Part shown: piece after piece, positions 54,051 to 63,347 of the stretch
Layout: the number at the start of each line of letters is the position of its first letter
Position numbering within the stretch: position 1 is the stretch's first letter
Source of the DNA: Brevundimonas sp. AAP58
Lineage (GTDB): Bacteria > Pseudomonadota > Alphaproteobacteria > Caulobacterales > Caulobacteraceae
Assembly: GCF_001295975.1 (NCBI RefSeq)
Contig: NZ_LJHU01000056.1
Location: forward strand, 1-63,501
Direction of reading: 5' to 3'
Length of the DNA stretch: 63,501 nucleotides
The notes under the pieces: model-generated
Told to the model about the DNA's origin: nothing
Database searches by the model: none
Seen by the model: only the letters and a program-made list of their open reading frames with translations
Made by a program: the position numbers and the translations under genes

Positions 54051-54400
54051 CCTTTCAGCGACCTCAGCATCAGTTCGTGCCGCCACGCCGCGACGTCGGC
54101 TAGCGCGGCGTCCAGAGCATCGCGCACCCGTTCAAGCCGCGGCGGAGCGTCGGCCTTTTCAGCCGCCTCAGCGACCGCGCAAGCCTGAGCCAGGGCCCCG
54201 GCACCGATCCCCGCCGCCGTCCCTCGCAGCGTGTGCACTGCGTCGCGCCAACCTTGATCGCGGATGTCGAGCAGTGGGGCCCAAACCTCGGCTTGCTGGA
54301 CGAAAAGGCCGAGGATCTCCTCAGACACCGCATCATTGCCGCCCGTGGTTCGGTCCAGCACCGAGAAATCCACCACGCCGGTCAGGTCGCGGCGCGACAT
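54047..54400 (-). CDS. Hpt (histidine phosphotransfer) domain protein
   Basis: A 117-aa single-domain protein. WRDAVHTLRGTAAGIGAGAL (51-70) carries His56 in the HTLRGTA context typical of histidine phosphotransfer domains. The start at 54400 overlaps the stop of the amino acid permease by one base (TGATG), so it is translated from the permease transcript. Its kinase and response regulator partners are not in the window. Convergent with chorismate mutase (four-base overlap). Confidence 0.8.
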   Translation of the reverse strand: MSRRDLTGVVDFSVLDRTTGGNDAVSEEILGLFVQQAEVWAPLLDIRDQGWRDAVHTLRGTAAGIGAGALAQACAVAEAAEKADAPPRLERVRDALDAALADVAAWRHELMLRSLKG

Positions 54401-55836
54401 CAGGCGGCGGGCTCCTCGCCCTTGGCCAGGCGTGTATTGCGCCGCGCGAACAAGAGGTAGAGCACCAGTCCCGCCGCGTTCCAGATGAAGAAGTTGATCT
54501 GGGTCGAGATGGGCAGGCTGACGAACAGATAGAGGCACCCCAGGATCGCTCCAGCCCCAACGATGGGCCAGGCCGGGGCCTTGAACATCCGCTGCCGCTG
54601 CGGCTGCTGAACCCGAAGCACGATCAATGCCGCGCCCACGGCGACAAAGGCCGCCAGCGTCCCCGCATTGGCCAGGGCCGCCAGTTCGCCCAGGCTGAAC
54701 AGACCCGCGATGACCGCCATCAAAACGGCCGTGACGCCCGTCATCAGGACGGGCGAACCCCGCTTCTCGCTCACCCTGGCCAGGGCACGCGGCAGCATGC
54801 CGTCGCGCGCCATGACAAAGAAGATGCGGCTCTGGCCGTACATGAAGGCCAGCAACACCGTCGGCAGCGCCACAATCGCCGCCCCTGCGATCACCGTCGC
54901 TGCCGTATCATTGCCGAGCGTACGGGCGATAAAGGCCAGCGGCTCATCAGAGCTCGCGAACTGGGCAAACGGCATGGAGCCCACAGCCGCCGCGGCGACC
55001 AGCAGATAGATCAGCATGCAGACCATCATGGAACCGACGATGCCGATGGTCAGGTCGCGTCCAGGGTTCTTCGTCTCCTCGGCCGCGGTCGATACGGCGT
55101 CGAAGCCGTAGAAAGCAAAGAAGATGATGGCCGCCGCAGCCATGACACCGACCTCCACTCCGTTCGCATCGATCGACTTGCCGAAGCCGAACGGCATGAA
55201 GGGCTGAAGATTGGCCGGATCGAAGTGCGGCGCCGCGATCGCCACGAAGGCGGCGAGCGCCACGACCTTCACGACCACGAGGATGGCGTTAATCGTGGCA
55301 CTCTCGCGCGTACCCAGCATCAGCATGCCCGCGACCACGGCGACGATGCCGACCGCCGGCAGGTTGACGATGCCCGGCGTCTCGGTCCCGAACGGCCCGC
55401 TGGTCAGGGCGGCGGGCAAACCCCAGCCCATGCTGTCAAGAAAGCCGGTGAAATAACCCGCCCACCCGACCGCTACCGCAGAGACGACCAGCGAGTACTC
55501 CAGGATCAGGCTCCAGCCGATCACCCAGGCCAACATCTCGCCCAGAGCGGCGTATGAATAGGTGTAGGCGCTGCCCGAGGCCGGGATCATCGTGGCCAGC
55601 TCGGCATAGGCCAGGGCGGCGAAGACGCAGACCCCGCCCGCGATCATGAAAGACAGCATCACCGCCGGCCCGGCCTTGGCCGCACCGACGCCGATCAGGG
55701 TGTAGATACCGGTGCCGACGATCGCGCCGACGCCCAGCGCGATCAGATGCGGCCAGCTCATCGTTGGCTTGAGCCGAGAGCCGCCTTCAAACGCCGTGAT
55801 CTGCTCGATGGACCGCCGTCGGTTCCAGAACGCCAT
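54400..55836 (-). CDS. APC-family amino acid permease (cationic amino acid transporter type)
   Basis: A 478-aa transporter with twelve or more membrane helices. LIALGVGAIVGTGIYTLIGV (about 30-49) is the APC family TM1 glycine motif, and SAYTYSYAALGEMLAWVIGW marks TM3. FFAFYGFDAVSTAAEETKNP (about 235-255) is characteristic of the CAT/YfnA branch, whose members move basic or other amino acids. Arginine is a plausible substrate given the ast operon, but this is inference. Confidence 0.92.
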   Translation of the reverse strand: MAFWNRRRSIEQITAFEGGSRLKPTMSWPHLIALGVGAIVGTGIYTLIGVGAAKAGPAVMLSFMIAGGVCVFAALAYAELATMIPASGSAYTYSYAALGEMLAWVIGWSLILEYSLVVSAVAVGWAGYFTGFLDSMGWGLPAALTSGPFGTETPGIVNLPAVGIVAVVAGMLMLGTRESATINAILVVVKVVALAAFVAIAAPHFDPANLQPFMPFGFGKSIDANGVEVGVMAAAAIIFFAFYGFDAVSTAAEETKNPGRDLTIGIVGSMMVCMLIYLLVAAAAVGSMPFAQFASSDEPLAFIARTLGNDTAATVIAGAAIVALPTVLLAFMYGQSRIFFVMARDGMLPRALARVSEKRGSPVLMTGVTAVLMAVIAGLFSLGELAALANAGTLAAFVAVGAALIVLRVQQPQRQRMFKAPAWPIVGAGAILGCLYLFVSLPISTQINFFIWNAAGLVLYLLFARRNTRLAKGEEPAA

Positions 55837-56034
55837 GAACTCACCCTCCCCGCGCCCTCGCAGCGGGGCGATTCCTTTCCGATGCTAGACGCCCCTGCGA
55901 CACAGAGGAACCACCGTCAGAATCCCTTGCCAGGCGAGACCGATATCCCTATCTCCCCGTCGCCGCGCGGCGTCCCAGGACTGAACACGCGGAAGTGGCA
56001 CGGCGTTTGCAGTGCCCATCATGACGAATGGTCC

Positions 56035-56114
<80 letters not shown>

Positions 56115-56148
56115 TTCAAAGACTTAGCGGGCGGCGGGTCGGGGCGCA

Positions 56149-56168
56149 AAGTTGGATACGTCCAACTT
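56149..56168. repeat. Hairpin in AT-rich left end of the island
   Basis: AAGTTGGA and TCCAACTT form a perfect eight-base-pair stem with a TACG loop, 39 bases downstream of tRNA-Lys, followed by an A/T-rich run. It could terminate tRNA transcription or be an arm-type site of the former integrase. Nothing else is seen between 56115 and 56281. Confidence 0.5.
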
Positions 56169-56281
56169 ATCCTAATAATAAATTACCCTTTAGTTCTGGC
56201 TCGCGACGAGGCTCAATGCCCCAAGTTCGATCTCTGCGGCATGCTTGGCGGCGACTGCGTCCTCGAACCTGTCAAATACGA

Positions 56282-56446
56282 CTACACCAATCCCCTCTTC
56301 CTCTGCGCATTCCTAGCCACCGTGCCATCGCGCGGCAGGTAGGTCGTCAGGATCGTGTGGACGCTCTGCAGAGTGTGGGCGGTGATCGCGGCGATCTCGG
56401 GGACCGTGCAGCCCGCACACGCCAGCTGGACCACGGGCGCGACCCT
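56282..56446 (-). pseudogene. C-terminal remnant of a tyrosine-recombinase integrase
   Basis: The frame ending at 56282 encodes LACAGCTVPEIAAITAHTLQ SVHTILTTYLPRDGTVARNA, which matches the last 45-50 residues of alphaproteobacterial phage/island integrases: the box-II His in ITAHTL and the nucleophile Tyr in ILTTYLPRD. The rest of the gene is absent; upstream the sequence changes directly to the methyltransferase gene. Its direction toward attL is the usual one. Confidence 0.7.
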
Positions 56447-56479
56447 GACGCTCGGCCCCGGCGAACAGGCCGTCATCAC

Positions 56480-57247
56480 CTACTCCAGTGCCCACCGTGG
56501 TGAAGTCGATCCACAGATGCGTGGACGCAGCACGACGTCCTGGATGCACCGGAAGCGAGTAATGTTGGCGAAGGTCAGCTCGGCGGGATCGGCCCACGGC
56601 TGCATGTCGACGTCGAAGACCTCGAAGCGCTCGAACAGCCACTGAGCGAAGCGCATCGGGCTGATGCCGTGCGTGATGTTCAGCGAGGCGGCGTTGAACT
56701 CCATCCAGATCCACGGCCGGTCGCGTGCGATGAGCGCGGCGGCGCCGTCTAGCACAAACGGCTCGAAGCCCTCGACGTCGATCTTGATGAGGGCAACCTG
56801 CTGCTCCGGCATGTGGTCATCGAGCGTGGTGACCGGGATGTACAGGGGGGTGAAGTCCGGTGCGTCGGCGTACATGTAGGCGTCGGTCGTGAAGTGGCAG
56901 TTGGCCCGGTTCGGAGCCATGACGAACGGCATCACGCCGGGTCGGTCGGAAACCCCGGCCTCGACTAGTTTTGCGCCTATCGGCGCATTCTGGCGGTAGT
57001 AGGCGGCGTTGACCGGCGATGGCTCGAACGCAAGCACGCGACAGGCGGGGGCAGCGTTCAGCATGACGTGGGTCGCGGCGCCCAGGTTGGCGCCGACGTC
57101 CAGGATTACTCCTGTCTGGACGTGCTGCCGCACGAACGCCGCCAGCGGCTGCAGATCGTCCAGATGCCGCGCGAGGTTCTGGAAATAGTCGTCATCGGGG
57201 TCGCCGCTTAGTGGCAACGACGACTTGACGTTGAGCCCAGCTTGCAT
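56480..57247 (-). CDS. FkbM family SAM-dependent methyltransferase
   Basis: A 255-aa methyltransferase. SAM-binding motif I is VILDVGANLGAAT (47-59), followed by VLAFEPSPVNAAYYRQNAP and the FkbM-typical LIKIDVEGFEPFVLDGA near 150. Family members O-methylate sugars, lipids or natural products; the target is unknown. It is the only intact gene on the tRNA-Lys island. The final residues (GSTSPRWALE) run into the integrase remnant junction, so the C-terminus may be abnormal. Confidence 0.85.
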   Translation of the reverse strand: MQAGLNVKSSLPLSGDPDDDYFQNLARHLDDLQPLAAFVRQHVQTGVILDVGANLGAATHVMLNAAPACRVLAFEPSPVNAAYYRQNAPIGAKLVEAGVSDRPGVMPFVMAPNRANCHFTTDAYMYADAPDFTPLYIPVTTLDDHMPEQQVALIKIDVEGFEPFVLDGAAALIARDRPWIWMEFNAASLNITHGISPMRFAQWLFERFEVFDVDMQPWADPAELTFANITRFRCIQDVVLRPRICGSTSPRWALE

Positions 57248-57367
57248 TTTTGCCTCTAAGCGAACCCCGCAATCCGTCCAACTGGCCTGCTAGAGTTTTG
57301 AATCCATTGAAAAGAATAGAACGGGAACAGTCTTCCCGATCTCAATGATTTCAACGTCAGACGCCTC

Positions 57368-57417
57368 ACTCTTAATCAGCGGGTCGTAGGTTCGAACCCT
57401 ACATCACCCACCATCGT
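57368..57417 (+). repeat. attR-like direct repeat (partial tRNA-Lys)
   Basis: Identical to 56065-56114. It has only the anticodon-stem to CCA portion of tRNA-Lys, without the acceptor 5' half or D-arm, so it is not a functional tRNA but the distal boundary of the island. Confidence 0.92.
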
Positions 57418-57587
57418 CCTCCCAGGAAATGCGCCGTCTCGAGGACTACCGCCATTGCGGCGAGACGGACACGGTCGCGCTACGCAGGCATCTGATCGCC
57501 CATCGTCGATATCGGACCTCACCCGCTTTCGCTTGTGATCGCGCGCGCTGGCGTGGTTTACCGAAATCCAATGCGCGCGGAACCGCC

Positions 57588-58595
57588 ATGCCTGTCCGAA
57601 CCGACGTCACCAAACTGATCGGAAACACGCCCCTGCTGCGGCTCCGGGTCGCCTCAGCCATGACGGGCTGCGAAATTCTGGGGAAGGCGGAGTTCCTGAA
57701 CCCCGGCCAGTCGGTGAAGGATCGCACAGCGCTGGGGCTGGTTCAGGCAGCGCGGGCATCGAACGCGCTCAAACCGGGCGGAACGATTGTGGAGGGCACC
57801 GCCGGCAATACCGGCATCGGCCTCGCGCTGGTCGGAGCCGCGCTGGGCCATCCGGTGGTGATCGTCATGCCGCGCACCCAGACCGAGGAGAAGAAGCGAG
57901 CGGTCCGGCTGCACGGCGCGCGGCTGATCGAGGTCGACGCCGCGCCGTTCTCCAGCCCGAACCACTTCGTGCATTTCTCGAGGCGACTGGCGGCAGAACT
58001 GAACGAAAGCGAACCCAACGGCGCGATCCACACCGATCAGTTCGAGAACACCGCCAACCGCGACGTCCATGAACGCACCACGGGATCAGAGATCTGGGCG
58101 GACACGGACGGACAGATTGACGGTTTCATCTGCGCGGTTGGCACCGGCGGCACGCTCGCAGGCGTCGCGCGGGCGCTACGGGCGAGGAAGCCCGACATCG
58201 CCATCGGCCTGGCTGATCCGCCTGGCGCGGCGCTTTACAGCTACTTTACCGAGGGCCGTCTGGCGGCCGAGGGGCAGTCGGTGACCGAGGGCATCGGCGT
58301 CAACCGCATCACCGCCAATCTGGACGGGCTGGCGGTCGACCACGCCTACCGGATCCCGGACGCGGAGGCCCTGTCGGTGCTGTTCGACCTTGTGCGCGAC
58401 GAGGGCCTGCTCCTCGGACCGTCCAGCGGGGTCAATGTCGCCGGAGCCATTCGTCTGGCGCGCGAGCTGGGGCCAGGCAAGACCATCGTCACCATTCTGT
58501 GCGACCCCGGCCAGCGCTACGCGGGCAAGATCTATGATCCGGCCTTCCTGCGCTCGAAAGACCTGCCGGTCCCGGAGTGGATGGACGGCCCATGA
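57588..58595 (+). CDS. Cysteine synthase A (O-acetylserine sulfhydrylase family)
   Basis: A 335-aa PLP enzyme making cysteine from O-acetylserine and sulfide. IGNTPLLRLR at the start, the PLP-binding Lys44 in PGQSVKDRTA, the phosphate-binding VGTGGTLAGVARAL and GPSSGVNVAGAI are present. The substrate loop reads EGTAGNTGIGLA instead of the usual TSGNTG, which may alter acceptor specificity. Start at the ATG at 57588; the upstream frame (from 57429) is not conserved-looking. It lies just outside the island's right boundary. Confidence 0.9.
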   Translation: MPVRTDVTKLIGNTPLLRLRVASAMTGCEILGKAEFLNPGQSVKDRTALGLVQAARASNALKPGGTIVEGTAGNTGIGLALVGAALGHPVVIVMPRTQTEEKKRAVRLHGARLIEVDAAPFSSPNHFVHFSRRLAAELNESEPNGAIHTDQFENTANRDVHERTTGSEIWADTDGQIDGFICAVGTGGTLAGVARALRARKPDIAIGLADPPGAALYSYFTEGRLAAEGQSVTEGIGVNRITANLDGLAVDHAYRIPDAEALSVLFDLVRDEGLLLGPSSGVNVAGAIRLARELGPGKTIVTILCDPGQRYAGKIYDPAFLRSKDLPVPEWMDGP

Positions 58596-58765
58596 GCGGC
58601 GCGCCTGGTCGCCTGCCGCCTTCGGACGCGGTCCAAGCCTTCGCGACGGTTGGTGCCGCATCCCACCCTACGCGGTGCCAATCGTCCTGAGATCGCCGTC
58701 TGGGTTTCCCTCGACATGGCGCGAGCGGACAGGGCTTGCCGACGGGCTGTGAGAGCGGAGCCTGC

Positions 58766-59968
58766 CTACCGCTCGTAAGACAGGCGGACCAGATCGACCG
58801 GGTCGCCGACAGCCAGCGCGGGCGCGAGCGGTGCGCGCCGGATCAGGGCATCAGACCCGGCCAGCACCCGGACCAGAGACGAGTCCTGCGAGCCGGCCGG
58901 ACGCACAGTCGGAGGCCCCTCCTCGGTGCTTCGGAGGGCGCGCATATAGTGCTCGCGGGGACCGTTCGCCTCAAGGGCCGCGCCCAGCGTAGCGGCTTCG
59001 ACAACGAAATCGACGCGCCCTCCCTGGAGCGCAGCGAGCAGGGGCGCGAGGAATAGCTCGGCGCAGACGAGGGCCGACACCGGATTGCCTGGTAGCCCAA
59101 GAATGAGGCGACCAGACGGGAAGCGACCGAACCAAAGAGGCTTGCCGGGTCGCATGGCGATGCCGTCGACGGTGAGATCAGCCCCCAGTCCTCGCGCCAC
59201 CGGCTTAAGCCGGTCGTGATCCCCGACCGACGCCCCGCCGACGGTGACGAGAAGGTCGACGTCGGTGTCCGTCATGATGGAGTCCAGGGCGATGTCATCG
59301 TCCTCGACCGGCGCCAACAGGCGAGCCTCGGCGCCCCACCGCGAGGCGAAGGCGACGAGGGCGGGACCGGCGGAGTCGTAGATCTGATGGAGGCCGACGG
59401 GCTCTCCGGCCGCACGGATCTCGTCGCCGGTCGGCAGGATGGCGACACGTGGACGAGTAGCGCAGAGCAGCGTCGTCCGGCCCGCGGCCGCTGCCAGGGC
59501 CAGTCGCCACGGGCCGAGCCGCGCGCCCGGGGACAGCAGGGCTTCGCCGGACCGGAAGTCGCCCCCGCGCGGTCGGACCCAGGTCGCCTCGCTGATTTGC
59601 TCGCCCAGGATCAGGGTGTCGGCGTCACGGCGCGCCTCTTCCTGGATCACGACGCGGTCGGCGCCCGGCGGCAAGGCGGCGCCGGTGAAGATGCGGGCGG
59701 CCTGGCCCGGACCGACGGTGGCGCCGGACGCGTGCCCTGCAGCGATCTCGCCCACGATCGACAGGCGGGCGCCGGGCGCCACATCGGCCGACCGGACGGC
59801 CCAGCCGTCCATGGCGGAGGCGTCGAACGGCGGCTGGTCCCTCGTGGCCGACACGGTCTCGGCCAGCCAGCGCCCGTCGGCCTCCGCGAGCGGCGTCTCG
59901 ACGGCGCCGAGCGGCGCAGCGGCCGCGAGGATGACGGCGCGGGCCTGTTGGACCGTGGCGAGCGTCAC
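58766..59968 (-). CDS. moeA: Molybdopterin molybdotransferase
   Basis: A 400-aa MoeA inserting molybdenum into adenylated molybdopterin. [49 protein letters not shown] and [14 protein letters not shown] are diagnostic domain blocks. The GTG at 59968 overlaps the moaC stop by four bases; the longer frame to 60217 is antisense-like shadow of moaC. Confidence 0.95.
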   Translation of the reverse strand: MTLATVQQARAVILAAAAPLGAVETPLAEADGRWLAETVSATRDQPPFDASAMDGWAVRSADVAPGARLSIVGEIAAGHASGATVGPGQAARIFTGAALPPGADRVVIQEEARRDADTLILGEQISEATWVRPRGGDFRSGEALLSPGARLGPWRLALAAAAGRTTLLCATRPRVAILPTGDEIRAAGEPVGLHQIYDSAGPALVAFASRWGAEARLLAPVEDDDIALDSIMTDTDVDLLVTVGGASVGDHDRLKPVARGLGADLTVDGIAMRPGKPLWFGRFPSGRLILGLPGNPVSALVCAELFLAPLLAALQGGRVDFVVEAATLGAALEANGPREHYMRALRSTEEGPPTVRPAGSQDSSLVRVLAGSDALIRRAPLAPALAVGDPVDLVRLSYER

Positions 59969-60441
59969 GCTCGCACCCAGTCCCCGGACGCCCCACCGGA
60001 CTTGGCGGTCAGGGCGACGCGCTCGAGCGTCATGCCCCGGTCCACGGCCTTGAGCATGTCGTAGAGCGTCAGCAGGGCCACCGTGGCGGCGGTCAGAGCC
60101 TCCATCTCGACCCCGGTCTGGCCCCGCGTGCGGACCGTGGCCATGACCTCCAGGCCGGAGCCGTCCGCCGCCTCGGAGACGACGACCCGAACGCCGGTCA
60201 GCGGCAGGGGGTGGCACAGGGGGATCAGGTCCGAGGTCTTCTTGGCCGCCATGACGCCCGCGATCTCGGCGACCGCGCGAACGTCGCCCTTGGCCGCCCG
60301 GCCCTCGCGGACCAGGGCAAGGGTCTGCGGCCGCATCGCAAGCCGCCCGACGGCGGTCGCCTCACGCGCCGTCTCCGCCTTGGCCGAGACGTCGACCATG
60401 CGGGCGCGTCCTTCGCCGTCGAAATGGGTCAGGTCGGGCAT
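59965..60441 (-). CDS. moaC: Cyclic pyranopterin monophosphate synthase
   Basis: A 158-aa MoaC completing cPMP formation from the MoaA product. [40 protein letters not shown] and [23 protein letters not shown] are conserved. Its start overlaps the moaB stop by one base. The partner moaA is not in the window. Confidence 0.97.
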   Translation of the reverse strand: MPDLTHFDGEGRARMVDVSAKAETAREATAVGRLAMRPQTLALVREGRAAKGDVRAVAEIAGVMAAKKTSDLIPLCHPLPLTGVRVVVSEAADGSGLEVMATVRTRGQTGVEMEALTAATVALLTLYDMLKAVDRGMTLERVALTAKSGGASGDWVRA

Positions 60442-60998
60442 CAGACCTCCTTCAGCCGGGGCATGAGCTCGACCAGGTTGCAGGGCCGATGACGGCTGTC
60501 GAGCTGCCAGCGGATGACCTTGTCCCAGCCGTCGCGCACCGCCCCGTTGGAGCCCGGCAGGCAGAAGACGAAGACGCCGTCGATGATGCCCGCCGTGGCC
60601 CGGGACTGCAGGGTCGACAGGCCGATGGTCTGGTAGCTGACGTGGTGGAAGATGACCGAGAAGCCCTCGATGCGCTTGTCGAACAGGGGCTCGAGCGCCT
60701 CGGGCGTGACGTCGCGGCCAGTCAGTCCGGTGCCGCCGGTGGTGATGACGACATCGACCTGTCCCGCCTCGATCCAGCCGCGCACCCGGGCCCGGATGGC
60801 CACGACGTCGTCGGGGACGATGGCCCGATCCGCGCAGACGTGGCCGGCGGAGACAATGCGCTCGACCAGGATGGCGCCGGAGGTGTCGCTCTCCTCGTCG
60901 CGGGTGTCGCTGATGGTCAGGACGGCGATCCGGACGGGCGTGACGGGTCCGTCGACCAGCTTGCCGCCCGGCGCGGGAAGGGTGTCGGGGGCGGTCAT
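60441..60998 (-). CDS. moaB: Molybdenum cofactor biosynthesis protein B
   Basis: A 185-aa MoaB/MogA-fold protein that adenylates molybdopterin. [20 protein letters not shown] and [20 protein letters not shown] are the family motifs. The ATG at 60998 is in a four-base overlap (ATGA) with the moaE stop; the frame upstream to 61463 is a shadow of moaE. Confidence 0.95.
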   Translation of the reverse strand: MTAPDTLPAPGGKLVDGPVTPVRIAVLTISDTRDEESDTSGAILVERIVSAGHVCADRAIVPDDVVAIRARVRGWIEAGQVDVVITTGGTGLTGRDVTPEALEPLFDKRIEGFSVIFHHVSYQTIGLSTLQSRATAGIIDGVFVFCLPGSNGAVRDGWDKVIRWQLDSRHRPCNLVELMPRLKEV

Positions 60999-61453
60999 GG
61001 GGCGTCTCCGGTCCAGCGGTCGAGGTCGGTCAGGTCCTGCGCCCGCGGCTCGACCCAGCGCGAACCCTTCGGGCCGACCTCCTTCTTCCAGAAGGCGGCG
61101 CGGCTCTTGAGATGGTCCATGACGAAGTCGGCCGCGTCGAAGGCCGCGCGGCGATGCGCGGCGGCGACGGCGACGAAGACCACGGGCTCCCCGACCGGCA
61201 CGGCGCCGATGCGGTGGCTGGCGTGGATGTCCTCGACGTCGAAGCGCCTCCGCGCCCCGTCCACGATGGTCTGGATCGTGCGCTCGGTGACGCCGGGATA
61301 GGACTCCAGCACGATCTCCGCGACCGGGAAGTCGGCATCCCCTGCCCGCGTCAGGCCGGTGAAGCTGACGATCGCGCCGACGGAGGCGCGGCTTCGCGTG
61401 AAGCCGGCCAGCAGGGCCGAAGGGTCGAGCGGCGCCGCCGTAACCTCGATCAT
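60995..61453 (-). CDS. moaE: Molybdopterin synthase catalytic subunit
   Basis: A 152-aa MoaE, the large subunit of molybdopterin synthase, which adds two sulfurs from MoaD thiocarboxylate to c[49 protein letters not shown] and the C-terminal PFWKKE-like [13 protein letters not shown] are characteristic. Starts on the last base of the moaD stop. Confidence 0.96.
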   Translation of the reverse strand: MIEVTAAPLDPSALLAGFTRSRASVGAIVSFTGLTRAGDADFPVAEIVLESYPGVTERTIQTIVDGARRRFDVEDIHASHRIGAVPVGEPVVFVAVAAAHRRAAFDAADFVMDHLKSRAAFWKKEVGPKGSRWVEPRAQDLTDLDRWTGDAP

Positions 61454-61707
61454 CAGCCGCCACTCACGGGAGGGCCGAAGGCGATCTCGTCGGTCGGGGT
61501 CAGGGCCCGGTCGCCGGCGCGGGCGGCGGGCGGCAGGATGGCGCCGTTCAGCACGACGAAGGTGCTGGGGTGGTCGAGCCGGTCGACCAGGCCCGGATGA
61601 TCGGCGACGAGGACCTGCCTGAGGGCGTCCAGCGTGGCGGCGTCGATCTCCGCGTCCCGCCAGCCTGCGGTCTCGGCGAAGGCTCCAAACAGTTTGACGA
61701 CGGCCAT
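61453..61707 (-). CDS. moaD: Molybdopterin synthase sulfur carrier subunit
   Basis: An 84-aa ubiquitin-fold MoaD. It begins VVKLFGAFAETAGW and ends in the required C-terminal Gly-Gly (PPVSGG), which is adenylated and thiocarboxylated. First gene of the tightly overlapping mo cluster, 38 bases downstream of the M48 peptidase gene. Confidence 0.94.
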   Translation of the reverse strand: MAVVKLFGAFAETAGWRDAEIDAATLDALRQVLVADHPGLVDRLDHPSTFVVLNGAILPPAARAGDRALTPTDEIAFGPPVSGG

Positions 61708-61745
61708 GCGGTCGCGACCTCCGATCTAGTCTCGCTCTACGCCGA

Positions 61746-62771
61746 TCAGCCCGCGAGGGGTACAGAGGTCGACGGCGGGGCGGTTGAAGGCGTGCCGAAG
61801 GCGTCCAGCGGACCGGGATCGCGCCCGCCGCCGAAGCGGATCAGGGCCTCCACGCGGCGGTCGATCGACGGATGGGTGGCGAACAGGCCGTCGAGGAAGC
61901 CCTCCTTGCGGTTGTCCAGGAACATCCCCTGGACCTCGTCCGGGGCCTTGACGAAGGAGCGGCCTTCGACCTTGCGCAGCGCCGAGATCATGGCGTCGGG
62001 GTTCTTGGTCAGCTCGACCGCGCCGGCGTCGGCCACGAACTCGCGCGTCCGCGACAGCATGAGGCGGATGACGACAGCCAGGGCGAAGCCGACGAGGGCG
62101 ATGGCGAAGCCGATCATCAGCAGCGGCCCGGCGTTCTTGTTGTCGCGGCTGGAGCCCCGGACATAGAACAGCGCCCGGAAGGTCAGCTCGGCGATGACGG
62201 TGATGATCCCGGCGAAGATCGAGGCGATGACCATCGTGCGCACGTCCTTGTTGATGACGTGGGTCAGTTCGTGGGCCAGCACCGCCTCCATCTCGTCGCG
62301 GTCCAGCGCCTCCATCAGGCCGCGGGTGACGGTGACGCTGTAGTGGCCCTCGCGCAGGCCGGACGCGTAGGCGTTCAGCTCCGGACGCTCGATGATGCGC
62401 AGCGTCGGCGTCCGCAGACCGCGCGAGATCGCGAGGTTTTCCAGCAGGTTGTAGAGCTGAGGCTCGGCCGTGCGTTCAACCTTTCGCGCGCCGGTCATCG
62501 CATCGATCATGGCCTGGTTGCCGAAGAAGGCGATGGCGAACCAGATCCCGGCGACGACCAGCGCCAGCGGGATGGTGCCCGCCAGCATGGAGGCGGCGAG
62601 CGCGATATCCTGCTCCAACGTCCCGCCCGAGTTTGGCAGAACGCCTAGCCCCATCAGGATCAGCTGGATGCCGAAGATCACCCCGACCAGCATGACCGGA
62701 AAGCCCGCCAGCAGCAGGATCGAGCGGGTGTTGTTGGCCCAGATGTGGGTCCGAAGACCGACGGCGCGCAT
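61746..62771 (-). CDS. M48 family metallopeptidase (HtpX-like)
   Basis: A 341-aa integral-membrane zinc peptidase. Two N-terminal helices (about 18-42 and 60-82) precede the catalytic helix with HELTH at 167-171; two more helices follow (about 178-200 and 212-238), and SRTREFVADAGAVEL supplies the third zinc ligand Glu. HtpX-like proteins degrade misfolded membrane proteins. It follows lemA by six bases, a common pairing. Confidence 0.92.
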   Translation of the reverse strand: MRAVGLRTHIWANNTRSILLLAGFPVMLVGVIFGIQLILMGLGVLPNSGGTLEQDIALAASMLAGTIPLALVVAGIWFAIAFFGNQAMIDAMTGARKVERTAEPQLYNLLENLAISRGLRTPTLRIIERPELNAYASGLREGHYSVTVTRGLMEALDRDEMEAVLAHELTHVINKDVRTMVIASIFAGIITVIAELTFRALFYVRGSSRDNKNAGPLLMIGFAIALVGFALAVVIRLMLSRTREFVADAGAVELTKNPDAMISALRKVEGRSFVKAPDEVQGMFLDNRKEGFLDGLFATHPSIDRRVEALIRFGGGRDPGPLDAFGTPSTAPPSTSVPLAG

Positions 62772-62777
62772 CAGACG

Positions 62778-63347
62778 TTAGAACTTCACCGTCGGCGGGG
62801 CAGCGTTCATCGTCTCGCGCTCGGCGGCACCCACGTCGAAGAAGGGCTTCTCCTGACCGAAGCCGAACATTCCGGCGAACAGCACGGTCGGGAACTGGGC
62901 GCGCACCGCGTTGAACTCGGCGACCGCGTTGTTGAAGAAGCGGCGGGCGGCGGCCAGCTTGTTCTCGATGTCCGAGAGCTCGCGCTGCAGCTCCAGGAAG
63001 TTGGTGTTGGCCTTCAGGTCCGGATAGGCCTCGGCGACGGCGAACAGACGGCCGAGCGCGGCGGTCATCATGTTGTCGGCGGCGACCTTGTCGTTGACCG
63101 TCGTGGCCCCGGCAGCGGCGGCGCGGGCCTGGGTCACGGCGTTCAGCGTGCCCTGCTCGTGGGCGGCGTAGCCCTTCACCGTCTCGACCAGGTTGGGGAT
63201 CAGGTCGTTGCGCTGCTTCAGCTGGACGTCGATGTCGGCGAACGACTGATCCGCGCGCTGATCCAGCGCCACGAGCTTGTTGTACGATCCGATCACCACG
63301 AAGGCGAGGACAGCGACGATGACGGCGATGACGATGAGCGTGGTCAT
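62778..63347 (-). CDS. LemA family protein
   Basis: A 189-aa membrane-anchored helical protein. One N-terminal helix (MTTLIVIAVIVAVLAFVVIG) is followed by YNKLVALDQRADQSFADIDV QLKQRNDLIPNLVETVKGYA, the LemA signature. Start at the ATG at 63347 with an AGGGAAA ribosome-binding site; the longer frame is not supported. Paired with the M48 peptidase gene downstream. Function of LemA is not established. Confidence 0.95.
   Translation of the reverse strand: MTTLIVIAVIVAVLAFVVIGSYNKLVALDQRADQSFADIDVQLKQRNDLIPNLVETVKGYAAHEQGTLNAVTQARAAAAGATTVNDKVAADNMMTAALGRLFAVAEAYPDLKANTNFLELQRELSDIENKLAAARRFFNNAVAEFNAVRAQFPTVLFAGMFGFGQEKPFFDVGAAERETMNAAPPTVKF

Noticed and set aside
57368..57413. Second tRNA-Lys gene
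   Set aside because: Only the 3' half of the tRNA is present (no acceptor 5' strand or D-arm), so it is an att duplication.
57429..57587. 53-residue N-terminal extension of the cysteine synthase
   Set aside because: Arg/His-rich and unlike the family, whose start is at 57588; no ribosome-binding site supports the longer form.
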